A stretch of 64,000 nt of DNA from Ophthalmolycus amberensis (Eukaryota > Chordata > Actinopteri > Perciformes > Zoarcidae): positions 1,731,501-1,795,500 of the forward strand of contig JAFEUB010001120.1 of NCBI GenBank assembly GCA_024529925.1, in the 5' to 3' direction. Under the pieces are notes generated by a model that was not told where the DNA came from, made no database searches, and saw nothing but the letters and a program-made list of their open reading frames with translations. A program made the translations under genes and the position numbers. Positions 1 to 23,435 of the stretch are shown here, piece after piece. Position 1 is the stretch's first letter. Each line of letters opens with the position of its first letter.

Positions 1-629
1 TCAGTCAATTGAATCAACACAAGTATAAACTAACCTTAAAATTCCGTTCTGTAGTTTTACATTGAGTGCCTTTGTAAAGTTTAAAATCGACACTCGTCCT
101 CTTGATGAAGGGAGGCTGCCTCAGTTCATTAGTTAAAACGTCGTGTTTCTCTTCCGTGTTTGTGTTTTGTTCTTTGGCTTGTTTGTTTATAGTTCCAGCC
201 AACCTGTCGTTGTTGTAACCACTGATGCTCAGCAGCTTCCTGTCTTTGTTGAGCGAGAATCGCTCGCGGACATGCGGGTGCTGAACTCTGCACCTGCGTC
301 ACGCGGCGTTCCACTCCACGGGTCACACTGAGCCCGCGGGACACTCTTCCCCTCTCTCTCTCTCCTCCTCTCAAGCTCGCTATTTTCTTTCTCTCCGTCT
401 CTCTTTTTCTCATTAGCTTTCTTTCTCCGTCTCTCTCTACTTTTTATCTGTGTCTCTCTCGCGCTCTCCCGTCATTAGCACACCGGCGGTAGCTCCCCAC
501 CGCAGAAGCGGGCCCGCGAGGCACGATTCTATTCCCCCTGCGCGCACGCGGAAGCCTCTCTGAAACGAGGGCCTCGCTGGCCAGAAAATACAGCCAATTA
601 TCTCCCTGGAATAAGGCAGAATCCATCAT

Positions 630-668
<39 letters not shown>
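630..668. repeat. (GT)n-(GA)n microsatellite
   Basis: About 16 GT units passing directly into a short GA run. Confidence 0.9.
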
Positions 669-671
<3 letters not shown>

Positions 672-1743
672 TGTTTGCGTGCGTGCGTTCATTTCAGAGG
701 CTTTGCAATATATAGACTCCAGACTACTGATATTTAAACCGCACAAAGCAAAATATGAAAACATTATTCTTGCTTTTATTCGTATTACTTTGAATTTTAA
801 TCTTGGACTATATGCCATAAATTCGTTAACAATTGTGTTAGGCAATATCGTAAATATCCATGTCATCAATAACAAAACATAGGCCAATTTAAAGGACCAT
901 TTAGCCATTTTTTACCTCACAAACTATTGTGCATGCAGTCTTATAACTAAAGCATTTTGCTTTAAACATGGAAAATACTCCATGAACATCATGAGGGTTG
1001 TTTTACTCTTGTTCTTGCAAACATTATTAAGGTAAACAAGCCTTTCAAATAACGTTAATGACTCTGAATTAGTTCTATTCAGTGTATCAATGTGACTCCA
1101 ATTCTGTGTTTGCTGGTGGGGTTACATTCTCTAGAATCAAAGAATTCTTTTACAGCTTCCAGATAATTCCCTCCATTCGGGAAGATTGAGGGCTTATTAT
1201 TAAGGGATTGTTATCTATTTAAGGCATATGGTTATGCTGAGTTGCTTTTAATAATGAATATAGGAAATACTAATTCTTAATTTTGCTTTTGTTATGGAAT
1301 GAAATTTACCGTCTCCTGCAGTGAATAATTAGTCAAAATGAAAAGTGAAATTAAATTTGATGGTTTTCTTCAATGCTGCTGTTGGCCCATTTATTAGATC
1401 TTAATGTTTTTTTATGGTTTTTTTTACACTGGTACCTAAACCAGTAAGACATTTATGTTGTGATGAACAGACAGCAGTTGTTAAAACTCTAACTCACATT
1501 TCATTTAAATTAGAATGGCAATGCCCGGCCTGTGAATTTGAACCGCTACATTGAATATCACAATCAATAAAACCATCAGTGTTAAGGTTTAACTCCAATT
1601 TCAGTCATTCAGAAAGTTGCATTTCCCTTTTAATCCCCCAGATCAGCCAATGAATACCATGTTTTAGTCTGACCCCCGAACCGCAGTGGGACTCTGGTGG
1701 AGAAAAGGCGCAGGCTGCACACCTCACATAATAAAACACATGG

Positions 1744-1749
1744 TTTATT
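1744..1749 (-). promoter_or_regulatory. Candidate poly(A) signal of tfap2b
   Basis: AATAAA on the minus strand about 760 nt beyond the tfap2b stop. Other AATAAA motifs lie further downstream in this AT-rich flank, for example near 1388, so the true 3' end is not fixed by sequence alone. Confidence 0.35.
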
Positions 1750-2092
1750 ATCAATGTGATAGAAATGAAATCACTGGACAATTAGAAGCATGTCTACCCA
1801 TCATCAGCACCATGACAACAGCTCGAGAAGAACAGAAACAAAACACTGGATGAGTCCTGCACCCCCGCCGGCTCACAAAAGGTCAAATCACAGATAAATA
1901 GGGCTACTCCAAAATAGCTGGTGCACCTATTTACACAACCATCCATTTAAATTAATATAATTAAATATTTACACACATAAATTAACACCCTGCCTCCTTG
2001 TTAAGTCACCAGACAAACCTGTTTCACAGATAGAATGCTCATCACCCAATCTTCATACCCACAATGCTTTTTCTGCGTGAGGACAAACACAA

Positions 2093-2098
<6 letters not shown>

Positions 2099-2130
<32 letters not shown>

Positions 2131-2147
2131 AGGCACACACACACACA
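2099..2147. repeat. (CA)n microsatellite in tfap2b 3' region
   Basis: Fifteen AC units, a short interruption (tcagg), then about seven more. Confidence 0.9.
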
Positions 2148-2343
2148 ATGTTGTTTGTTGGCTGCTCACAGCATCTCAGTCTCACAGGATGCAGGCAGGG
2201 GGAGCGTAATGGATGTAACACAATAACCATCATGTCCTCAGGGGAATGAAAAGAACGTAACACAGATGAAACATCCCTCTGTGCTCTCTGACACTGGCCC
2301 ACAGGTGTCTTCCTCTTCCTTTTTCTCCTCTCCACCAAGCATT

Positions 2344-2387
2344 CCTCCTCCTCCTCCTCCTCCTCCTCCTCCTCCTCCTCCTCCTCC
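2344..2387. repeat. (CTC)n trinucleotide microsatellite
   Basis: About 14 perfect CTC units starting roughly 120 nt past the tfap2b stop; the transcript would read GAG repeats in the 3' UTR. Reading it as a poly-Glu or poly-Pro protein is an artefact. Confidence 0.95.
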
Positions 2388-2510
2388 ACCTCAGCCCTGT
2401 GTGTGGCAGGTCAGTGGCAGTGGTGTAAAGCTAGAAGTTAACGGTGTTGACGCCTCTGTCTGTGTGTCTGCCTCCCGTTTTGGCTCTCCGTCGTCGACCC
2501 CCCCCTAGCT

Positions 2511-15186
<12,676 letters not shown>

Positions 15187-15237
15187 GGTCGCTTCTCCGG
15201 TGTCGGTAAACCGAATGCAGCCAAGTGAGGAAGGGAT

Positions 15238-15306
15238 GTCTCAACTCTCCCTCTCTCTCCCTCCCTCGCTCTCTCCCTCTCTCTCTCTCCCTTCCTCTCT
15301 TCCTCC
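15238..15306. repeat. CT-rich imperfect microsatellite
   Basis: An interrupted CT/CCT tract 50-120 bases upstream of the tfap2b start codon, probably within the 5' UTR or core promoter. The transcript strand is GA-rich. Confidence 0.85.
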
Positions 15307-15737
15307 CCCCGCCCTCTGTAAAGTCAGTCAGTCTTTGTGAATGGGGAACCCCTGTGAAGACTCCACTACTGTTAAGAAGAGCTATAGGGCGGGCTGACAG
15401 CAGCAAATAGATACAAAGAACACATGTTTTATGTATCGTGTGTCTCGGAAATTTCCAAAATAAAAGCACAACCAGTTAGCAAAACCATTTCGTGGAGGCC
15501 GTTGTACACTATGGTAAAACATATAGAGAAGGGTGATTTAAATTCACTGTGATTCCAGGTGACCAATTAAAGCAAACACATATATCAATGATATCTCTCT
15601 CCTATCTTCTACTTCTTAATGTCAGACATTGATAAAGGCTGGTGGACTCTGTAAACCCCAAAGACAACAAAACATATTCCTGTCAATGTTGTATAATATA
15701 AACAGGCTATATATAATGTTATCCATGAACCAAACAA

Positions 15738-15850
15738 TAAAAGTATTGGGCCACCACAAGCCTTCAGAAAACAGCTTCAATCCTCCTCGGCATAGATTTA
15801 ATTCTGTTTATTTCTACCTGAGGGATGAACAGCGTTCAGTGACTCCCTTG
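15738..15850. mobile_element. Possible non-autonomous Tc1/mariner-like fragment
   Basis: The stretch reads GGGCCACCACAAGCCTTCAG, then AACAGCTTCAATCCTCCTCG and GCATAGATTTAATTC. From memory this resembles a dispersed fish DNA element. No terminal repeats were found, so the call is weak. Confidence 0.35.
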
Positions 15851-16573
15851 TGCCTTCTGTGGAAGTCTGTGCTTTGTTTTTTTTCTGCTCATCTATTTAT
15901 GTTTTTCCTTTTGATTTGTCATCTGTGTGTGTATTTGCTTGCATTGTTATGATAAGGAATGAGCTTAGATTGTTCACTTGTCTTGCATGACACTACTACT
16001 ACATTACAGCAGGACTTTGGTAAAGGGTGCCAAGTTAGGAATTGTTAACCAAAACAGTAGTTGGAGTAATATTACAGAATGGTGGGATTTCAGTACATGG
16101 ACATATGTGAGTGTGATCACAGTATACCAACCAACACTGCTCTGTTGACAAAAATATCTTACTGTTCATGTTATACAGGCCAGCTGTGCTATATGGATGA
16201 ACAACCACAACCCATTACCCAATGCTTGGTTGAATGTGAGGGTTCAGCATCAAAACATATCACTGGTTCGTCATCACATCACATTGCATCATATTGTGGG
16301 CGATTCATTGACAGAATATTGTATTAAGGCAATATTAATATGCTGTGATATTTATGAACATATTGGAAATCCAAATAATTTAAACACCTGTTTATTCCAA
16401 TAAATCATAAAAATTGAATTCAATTATTTTAAAATATATGTTCTCAGAGATGCTGAAAGAAATGTGCAAAATAGGGATGTTGTCAATTTTGTTATCGTCC
16501 AGTTATTTAACATGAGATCACTTATCACACATTTATCATATAGAGTTTGTTTCATGAGATAGACTTTAATTCT

Positions 16574-16624
16574 TATCAGAATCAGCTTTATTGGCCAAGT
16601 ATGGACATAGAAGGAATTTAACCT
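16574..16624 (-). mobile_element. LINE (L2/Maui-like) 3' tail
   Basis: On the minus strand it reads AAATTCCTTCTATGTCCATA, then CTTGGCCAATAAAGCTGATT and CTGATA. This is the widely dispersed 3' terminus of fish L2-type LINEs and their SINE partners. Only the tail is present. Confidence 0.7.
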
Positions 16625-17626
16625 GAATTCAATTTTTGCATCTCACTCAACACAGCAATAAAAAGAACGGCCTGGGACAAGGAAAACAAAGCTGGACATA
16701 TTTGAGTCATACATATATGTTTCCCCCTAATAATTCAGCCCCAGTTTGTTTCAATGCTTAAGAATCTTTCTGTGATTTACCTACTTTCTTAATGAAGTGT
16801 ACCATCACATTGACAAGGGTTGTTGGTTCCATAAAGACTGGATTCCTTTGACCTGCTGCAATTGTACCCTCTCCTCAGTCTCTCACAACAGGGAATAAAC
16901 AGCGCACAGTGTCACAGTTAAATTGACTTAAAAAACAAACACATTCTGTCCTATTTAACTCTGGTTCTCCCATACAACCACCCCCCAATTCTTCCCTGTG
17001 AGACTTTATCCAAGTGTGTGTAAACTGCTCCCTCTAGTGTCATAAGAGCAGACATGCATACGTCCATCACAACTGCCAGTATTCTGTGAAATGATTGTCA
17101 TCTTGTCCCATTGTTCCTCAAAAGGCCTCAGCAAAGTTGATTAAAAGGGTAAAACCCTCTTATTTTAATGAAGTAGTTTTAAATGAAAGAAAAGGCACTG
17201 TAAAGTCAATGTTATTCATGATATTTACAGTAAAAAGAATAGACCTTTTAAGGAGGGAATTCACATTTGTGTGTGTGTGTCAGCGGCACTTGAGTCAAAC
17301 TGGACTAGACCAGAAAATTACTGTCAGGAATTACATATTTGGTTTTGTAGTTCTTGAGAATGAGCTGCGCCAGCTTCAGCTCAGGTGGCAAAATGAGTTT
17401 TGAAAGTCTGAACAGAGTCTCATACACGTTTCCGTGCTCTTATACTGTCTGCACACTTGTTTCATCTGACATGGCTGCCGTGGTTCAGCTCCTTTGACAA
17501 CAAAAACAAAAAGTGCCGCTGAGGATACCAGACATGAATGTTTAAGAAGCACGGCTGTTCCCATGTTCTCTGGAATGACCCGCTGCCAAAAGATCCACCC
17601 ATCCTTTTTCTCTCTCTGTCTCTCTG

Positions 17627-17628
<2 letters not shown>

Positions 17629-17712
<84 letters not shown>
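17629..17712. repeat. (CA)n microsatellite
   Basis: About 40 CA units with one interruption (ACAACAC). Confidence 0.95.
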
Positions 17713-17714
<2 letters not shown>

Positions 17715-20326
17715 CATACAAAGACACACACGCACACACATGGCAGGGCATATGACTGTCAGCGATGACAGATGTCCTGACAGTCTGGAAGTCTGGAGGC
17801 GTGGTTGTGGTTGTTGTCCTGCAGGGCTTTGACACACGATGTATCAGCATACATTACACACGTGTCACACTAATACCGCTCTATCTGCTCCCTGCCTTTT
17901 GTTTGCAGCCATCACTACAAAAGACACACATTCATTTTTCATTGTTTCCACTTTGACTGGCTTTTCAAAAATACAACCACCCTTTTCCGAGTGTTGTTGT
18001 ATTTTTGATCTCACCTGTTCAGTTCTTTGCTGTTGCTCAGGGTCAAGTGCGATAAGACACTCTTTATGCCATAACGCCTACATTCACTTTCATGCAAATC
18101 CATTCGATTTACCCAGTGCGACACAATATAGGCTTTCGTTGTCCAGGAAAAAACGAGTGTGCAAGGTAACATGAATGAATACAAGGCTGGAAAACAATAG
18201 AGTGTGATGGGAAAATGACTCACATACACACTAAATTAGATTTTTACAAATTATAAATAGATTTTTTAGTGCACATCTTCATGATCCTGCTCCTTGTGGG
18301 TCAAGGAAATTGGAATGGCTGGTCAGTTTATGTTGAAGTTTGCTACGTTACTGTTTTAACTGGGAAGCAATGGAGGGTTTAGTGTGATTTATTCCGTATT
18401 TAAATCACTTATTTTGCCAATGGTTTATGCAATTGGATTGTAGAAATTTAGATTGTAAGTATAGTTACTTTAATGTCTTATTTTTCTGATCGTTTTATAT
18501 TGTTTGAAGTAATACATTCAGCATTTGGTTCTGGTTTTTATGTGTTTGTGATGTATTTTAAGCTCATGTGGTTTTATGCAAATCTACATTTATTAATGCA
18601 CCTTTTGTTACACATTTGTTAACGTCTTAGGATGTTAATTCCTCCTATATGTTCATCAGGATCCTATTTCTAACCCTAAATCCAGTCTAAACGGTGTCAC
18701 GCTGTGCTAGAGTTATGCAGCTGCAGTTCTGGCTGGTGGCCACTAGGTCGCACTAGAACACCACGAAAAAAAAGAGAGAGATGAAAGCCAAGAACGTGGA
18801 GACACGAGCTCAGCATTGATTTGATAGTTTGGAATAGTTTCACCAAAATCTTTTATTGAGAGTAATGGGTGATGGGATGACTCAAAGAAAATTCAGCAGA
18901 AAATATTTGTAAAAATTATCAAATAAAAAAAATGTTGAAATTTAAAATAGGCCTTTTTTCACAGCAGACAATTTGACACGTCACAGCAGGAAGACCACAG
19001 GTGTAAATAATAAAATAAACGATGGCTGACTTCCGTTTCAGGGTCCTGCTGTTGTGCGTGCTGGCTCTTTAACCAGGCTCACTTGAATAGAACAGAACCA
19101 TCGTTAATGTAATTAGTAACACCTGTGCTTTTCCTTTTCCTCCTCGTCAAAAATGCTTGCTGTGAAAAGGGCTGGCTAGTAGACATTTACAGACTTCCTC
19201 CAATACGACAGAGGGAAACACAATAGACAGGTTTGTAATCAGTGTGTCAACGTCGGCAGACTGTTGAGTGTTTTAAGAGGAAGAGGAGATACAATGACTA
19301 AGTCTTAGCTGAGCATTCAACAACAAAATAGCAGCGTTGCGTCTTTAAAGCCTAAGATAAGACTTGTATTCACACCAATACCTCAACCAAACTCCATCAG
19401 CATTAAATATCACTGTGGCTTCCACATCCAATTCCTTCTCAGGATCCAACAGATGGAAGCAGCAGAGGTTGCTAATCACTAAAGGGAGAATAGGGTGTTC
19501 CTGTAGCAGCTGTAGTAGTAGTAGTATAGCTCATGTGGATGTGTGGGTTGACGGGGAGTGATGGGGACAGTCGGGACGGCAGCTGAGCAGAAGAAGGCCT
19601 TGAATGTTCCTGGGACTGAACGGGGATCAGGACAGAGGAGGAAGCGGTGTTAGCAGAGAAGCAGGGGAGAAGCAGGGTTACAGCTTCAGAGGAGAGAGAC
19701 TGGAGAGACGGGGCTTAGAAGTTGGCAGAGTTTGGTATTCGTGACCGTGGGGCTCAGTCAGCAGGAGTTATAGTCCCTCTGAGACCTCAGACTGTTCAAT
19801 CCACTTCTACACAAATGGCAGAATTCGTTGCGTGCATCTCTGGGTTGAAGATGTGCATTTTCTAGCTTTAGTGTGTTCTGGATGTTAAAACTTACTTCCA
19901 CGTGAAGAGAACATCAGCACTGCACTATAATGATGCAAACATTTAATTAGACCCATCACAAATATTGCACACTGAAGGCTGAATAGGAGAACGTTGCACT
20001 CTTAACGCAGTGATAACAGAGCGCCGCATTGTAATCCAATCAATAGCCCATGTGTGAATAATGCATCGACCGCCCTGTCACATTATGCGCGGCTGATGTC
20101 AAACTTCTGATTCATTCTTGTCCGTTTGTCAATTTACAGAAACTCAAGCAGAGGCGATGCATCGATTTCATTTTCCGACTCGTTTTGATCAAGCTGCTTA
20201 TTATTTTGATGCCGGGGTCAACGGAGACGTCTTTCACAGGGATTACATGTTTATTATCCAGTAATGACAAACAAAAGTGTGATTAAGTTACTTTCTCTGA
20301 GTGGTATGTTTGCATATATGTGCAGC

Positions 20327-20329
<3 letters not shown>

Positions 20330-20363
<34 letters not shown>
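20330..20363. repeat. (GT)n microsatellite
   Basis: About 17 GT units. Confidence 0.93.
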
Positions 20364-20365
<2 letters not shown>

Positions 20366-21262
20366 TGGGTGGGTGTACACCGTATGTATGTTCACGCTTA
20401 TTTGTTGTTGCTGGTTCCCTCCAGTGAGATGCAGCAACCATCGAAGAGCCAATTTAGAGAGCTGCTTTTGCTTCACACACATCACTCTGTTACATCTTCA
20501 CTCACAGCCATACAGTTTGATTATATATGAGGCTGAATCTTCCACATCAGCCACCGATTGAAGTTACTCCTCTCAGCAGCCGAGACTAAAGTGTGATTAA
20601 AGCGTGTGATTAAAGCGTGCCATTTTTATAAACAAAAGCGGAATAGGATCTGCCTATACGTGTATATCATTCTGCAGCCTAGCAACTGCCAGACAAAAAG
20701 CCCAGAACTGAACTCAACATTTCCTTTCGTAGACCCCCCAAAAAAGTTTTACATCGTATTGGACTTCCTGTCGTTACAGACTGTAGACATTTCGATCAAC
20801 CTCCTGGCTCCATTTTCTTCAATGTGGCTTCATGAAGTGTTTCCAGGCCTGCAGCGAGGTCAGGAGCAATAGGTGTTGGATATTAAGATGAAGTTTGATT
20901 TTAAGAGATGATTTTGGATGAAAATGTTCTAACGAGTAAAACGATGAGAGGCCGCTCCTCTGCTCCTTGTAGAAGAACCTGAATGTGATAAAGAAACACC
21001 AAGTTGGAAAGGAAAGTGGTTTTAACTGTTGCAGATTAGCTTTGATCCCTTATGTTTTGTTATTACATTGGTTAGAAGCATTGTTCAGAGTGAATTAAAA
21101 GATGCACTGCAAGTAGTTGTACTCTTGTGCAATAATGCATTGCTATAGAAACAAAAAACTAAACCCCTGTTATTTACCATTTTGCCATCATGCATTCTTT
21201 TTGCCATTTTGAAATGCATTATCAATGGTGCAGCTTTGTCCCAGCGTCGTAAAACATTGACT

Positions 21263-21292
21263 GCGTGTGTGTGTGTGTGTGTGTGTGTGTGA
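21263..21292. repeat. (GT)n microsatellite
   Basis: About 15 GT units. Confidence 0.92.
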
Positions 21293-21880
21293 GATAACAC
21301 CATCTGTCATAAACCGGCCCAGACAATAACAGCATAGAGTGGGAATGCACTGGCATTCTGCACCCATGTCACCTCCTCCCTTTATATCCTCGTCTCTACA
21401 GCTATTACTTCTCCACCTGGGGCTCCGACTTGCATTGATTCAGGCTGACAAACCGGCGCAGGCATCACTGTAAATGCATCCTGTCTGATTATGTATTGTG
21501 GTGTTACGCAGTGAATGTGACCTCCTTTTAAATGACTAGAATAATAAAGAGTAAACAGAACCCACAGAGCCCGGATGGAGACGCCAGCAGGCAGCTGCTG
21601 CTCTCTCTGTTTTATCATTACATTTTTTTTTTTCACAAGCAGAAAACCTGACAGAAGTCGCTCAAACTGGAAGAAAACACACAGATGCCGGCACACACAA
21701 AGGAGGCTTTTGAACTATTCTGCAGGTATAGCCTTTTCCCACAACATCAGAGAGGAACTCTGACTTTTTTATAATTTGAAGGCTGTGAACTCATATGGAT
21801 GATTCACACTCGCTAGCTTTGATACTGCCTCTTTTGAGTCTCTGCTTGCTCTTTTTGCCACCTTCTGTATGTTTACACAT

Positions 21881-21881
<1 letters not shown>

Positions 21882-21919
<38 letters not shown>
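21882..21919. repeat. (GT)n microsatellite
   Basis: About 19 GT units. Confidence 0.93.
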
Positions 21920-21921
<2 letters not shown>

Positions 21922-21966
21922 CAGATCATAAAACCAGAGTAAATAGTAGAACACGTAGCAACTGTC

Positions 21967-21972
21967 TTTATT
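21967..21972 (-). promoter_or_regulatory. Candidate poly(A) signal of tfap2d
   Basis: CAATAAAG on the minus strand about 1.25 kb beyond the tfap2d stop. I noticed no nearer TTTATT on the plus strand between it and the stop, so it is the best candidate, though not proven. Confidence 0.4.
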
Positions 21973-22442
21973 GAACACCAGCATTGTTAGAAGGTAGGGA
22001 TTTAACATATATATAGTTGAAAGCCTACAAGAAAAGTAATTTAAATATTTATATATATCTTTACAAATGTTCATGGGCGACTCAGAGAACTTGTGGCGGC
22101 TAAACTTGCGATCTGGGGAGTGTACAAAGATAGACATGCACAGGGATGAGTTAACGACGGCAACCGCAAAGTCACCTTTTACAAAATGGCTGAGGTGGAC
22201 CCCTTTCTCTCTCTCTCTCTCTCTCTTCCACACACAGTCACACACACTCACACATTCACAGACCACAGCCTATAGCCCAGGCAGTGGTGTCAGTCTCACA
22301 TCCAGAAACAGTGTCATTTTCTCTGTTGCCCACATGGTAAACACATGGTAAACACACTGGTTGCTATGGCACTGATTGTACGGTGTAAATATTAAAATAC
22401 GTCTGCTTGGGGGAAGGGGGGTTCAAGTGCTCTCTCAGGAAC

Positions 22443-22478
<36 letters not shown>
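22443..22478. repeat. (GT)n microsatellite in tfap2d 3' region
   Basis: About 17 GT units. Confidence 0.92.
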
Positions 22479-22937
22479 AAGGGCTTGGGTCAGGGTCTTT
22501 ATAATTTGATCTATTGAAGATGTTTAGAAAGTGAGATCATTGAAATTTAGTCGACTGAGAGTTTTAACAAAACTAGAACTTTGCGTGGCAATGACGGAGA
22601 TTACTCTTAATAATTTCTTAATCAATAGGTTCGATGAACCTTCAGAGGACAAAAAAAAGTGTTTCATATTTGTGTTTGTTGCAGAAAATTCATACCTGAA
22701 TTAGCTGGATTGAAATCAAATCGCCCAAAGCCCTTGAAATGTGTGTGTGATGTGTGTGTGATGTGTGTTATGTTGTATCGGCAGATACCACCCCTGTCCT
22801 GGAAAACTGTGATGTCAGCGTGTCCATGTTTACTTCCTGTTTTCAGAATCAACAAATAAACAAATAAAAGTCTTGGATGAGTCACATCCGTCTCCATGGC
22901 GAGGCTTCTCCTTGTCATGACACACGCAGATAAACAC

Positions 22938-22942
22938 ACACA

Positions 22943-22985
<43 letters not shown>
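22938..22985. repeat. (CA)n microsatellite in tfap2d 3' UTR
   Basis: About 23 CA units with one early interruption (CAGACACA). In the transcript it is a UG tract about 240 nt past the stop. Confidence 0.93.
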
Positions 22986-22988
<3 letters not shown>

Positions 22989-23138
22989 AACAGGATGTGT
23001 TCACTCAAACGTCAGGACGTCTTGTTTGGGACGTTTCAGGTTAGAGTTACATTTCAACATAAGATAAATAAATAACAATAAATATGAATTGTCCCAAAGA
23101 AGAGTAATGCATGGGAGTTAACAAATCCTTGCTGAGAG

Positions 23139-23141
<3 letters not shown>

Positions 23142-23171
<30 letters not shown>
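23142..23171. repeat. (CA)n microsatellite just past tfap2d stop
   Basis: About 15 CA units starting roughly 47 nt after the TAG. In the mRNA it is a UG repeat at the head of the 3' UTR. Confidence 0.93.
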
Positions 23172-23174
<3 letters not shown>

Positions 23175-23218
23175 CCTAAATGCAGCGCTCCAAGGCACGG
23201 GGACCGGGTGGGTGTGGG

Positions 23219-23435
23219 CTACTCAGTCTTTTCTGTTTTCCCGTCTTTGCTCTGGAGCTCGGATGTTTTCCGGAGCTGCGTCTTTTCTGAGCTGCTGTTG
23301 ATCTGTTGGTCGGTGGGTCCGCCCGTTTTCCCGCTGGAGTTTTTGTCCAGGTAGTTGAGCATCTCACTCAGCACCGTCTGGAAGGTGCTGAGAGCTGCGC
23401 AGACCGCCGGCGTGCCGAATCCGTGAGTGATCAGA
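23219..23435 (-). CDS. tfap2d: tfap2d coding exon 8 (residues 387-458) and stop
   Basis: 217 nt from the acceptor taacag to TAG. It encodes SLITHGFGTPAVCAALSTFQ, the end of the helix-span-helix, then TVLSEMLNYLDKN. A Lys/Ser/Thr-rich hydrophilic tail ends GKTEKTE. Confidence 0.96.

Larger units (their letters stand above)
1..2510. other. 3' UTR and downstream flank of tfap2b
   Basis: No coding exon is seen. The part nearest the gene holds a (CTC)n run at 2344-2387 and a (CA)n tract at 2099-2147, probably transcribed as 3' UTR. Positions 340-470 are pyrimidine-rich, 630-670 is (GT)n running into GA, and 690-2000 is plain AT-rich sequence. Confidence 0.6.
15187..23218. other. Spacer between tfap2d and tfap2b
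   Basis: The part from 15187 upward is the tfap2b 5' UTR and promoter side, with a CT-rich tract (15238-15306) and a GGGCGGGC box near 15386. The part from 23218 downward is the tfap2d 3' UTR. Between them are (CA)n tracts, an L2-like LINE tail at 16574 and a possible Tc1/mariner fragment at 15738. No coding exon was recognised. Confidence 0.75.
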
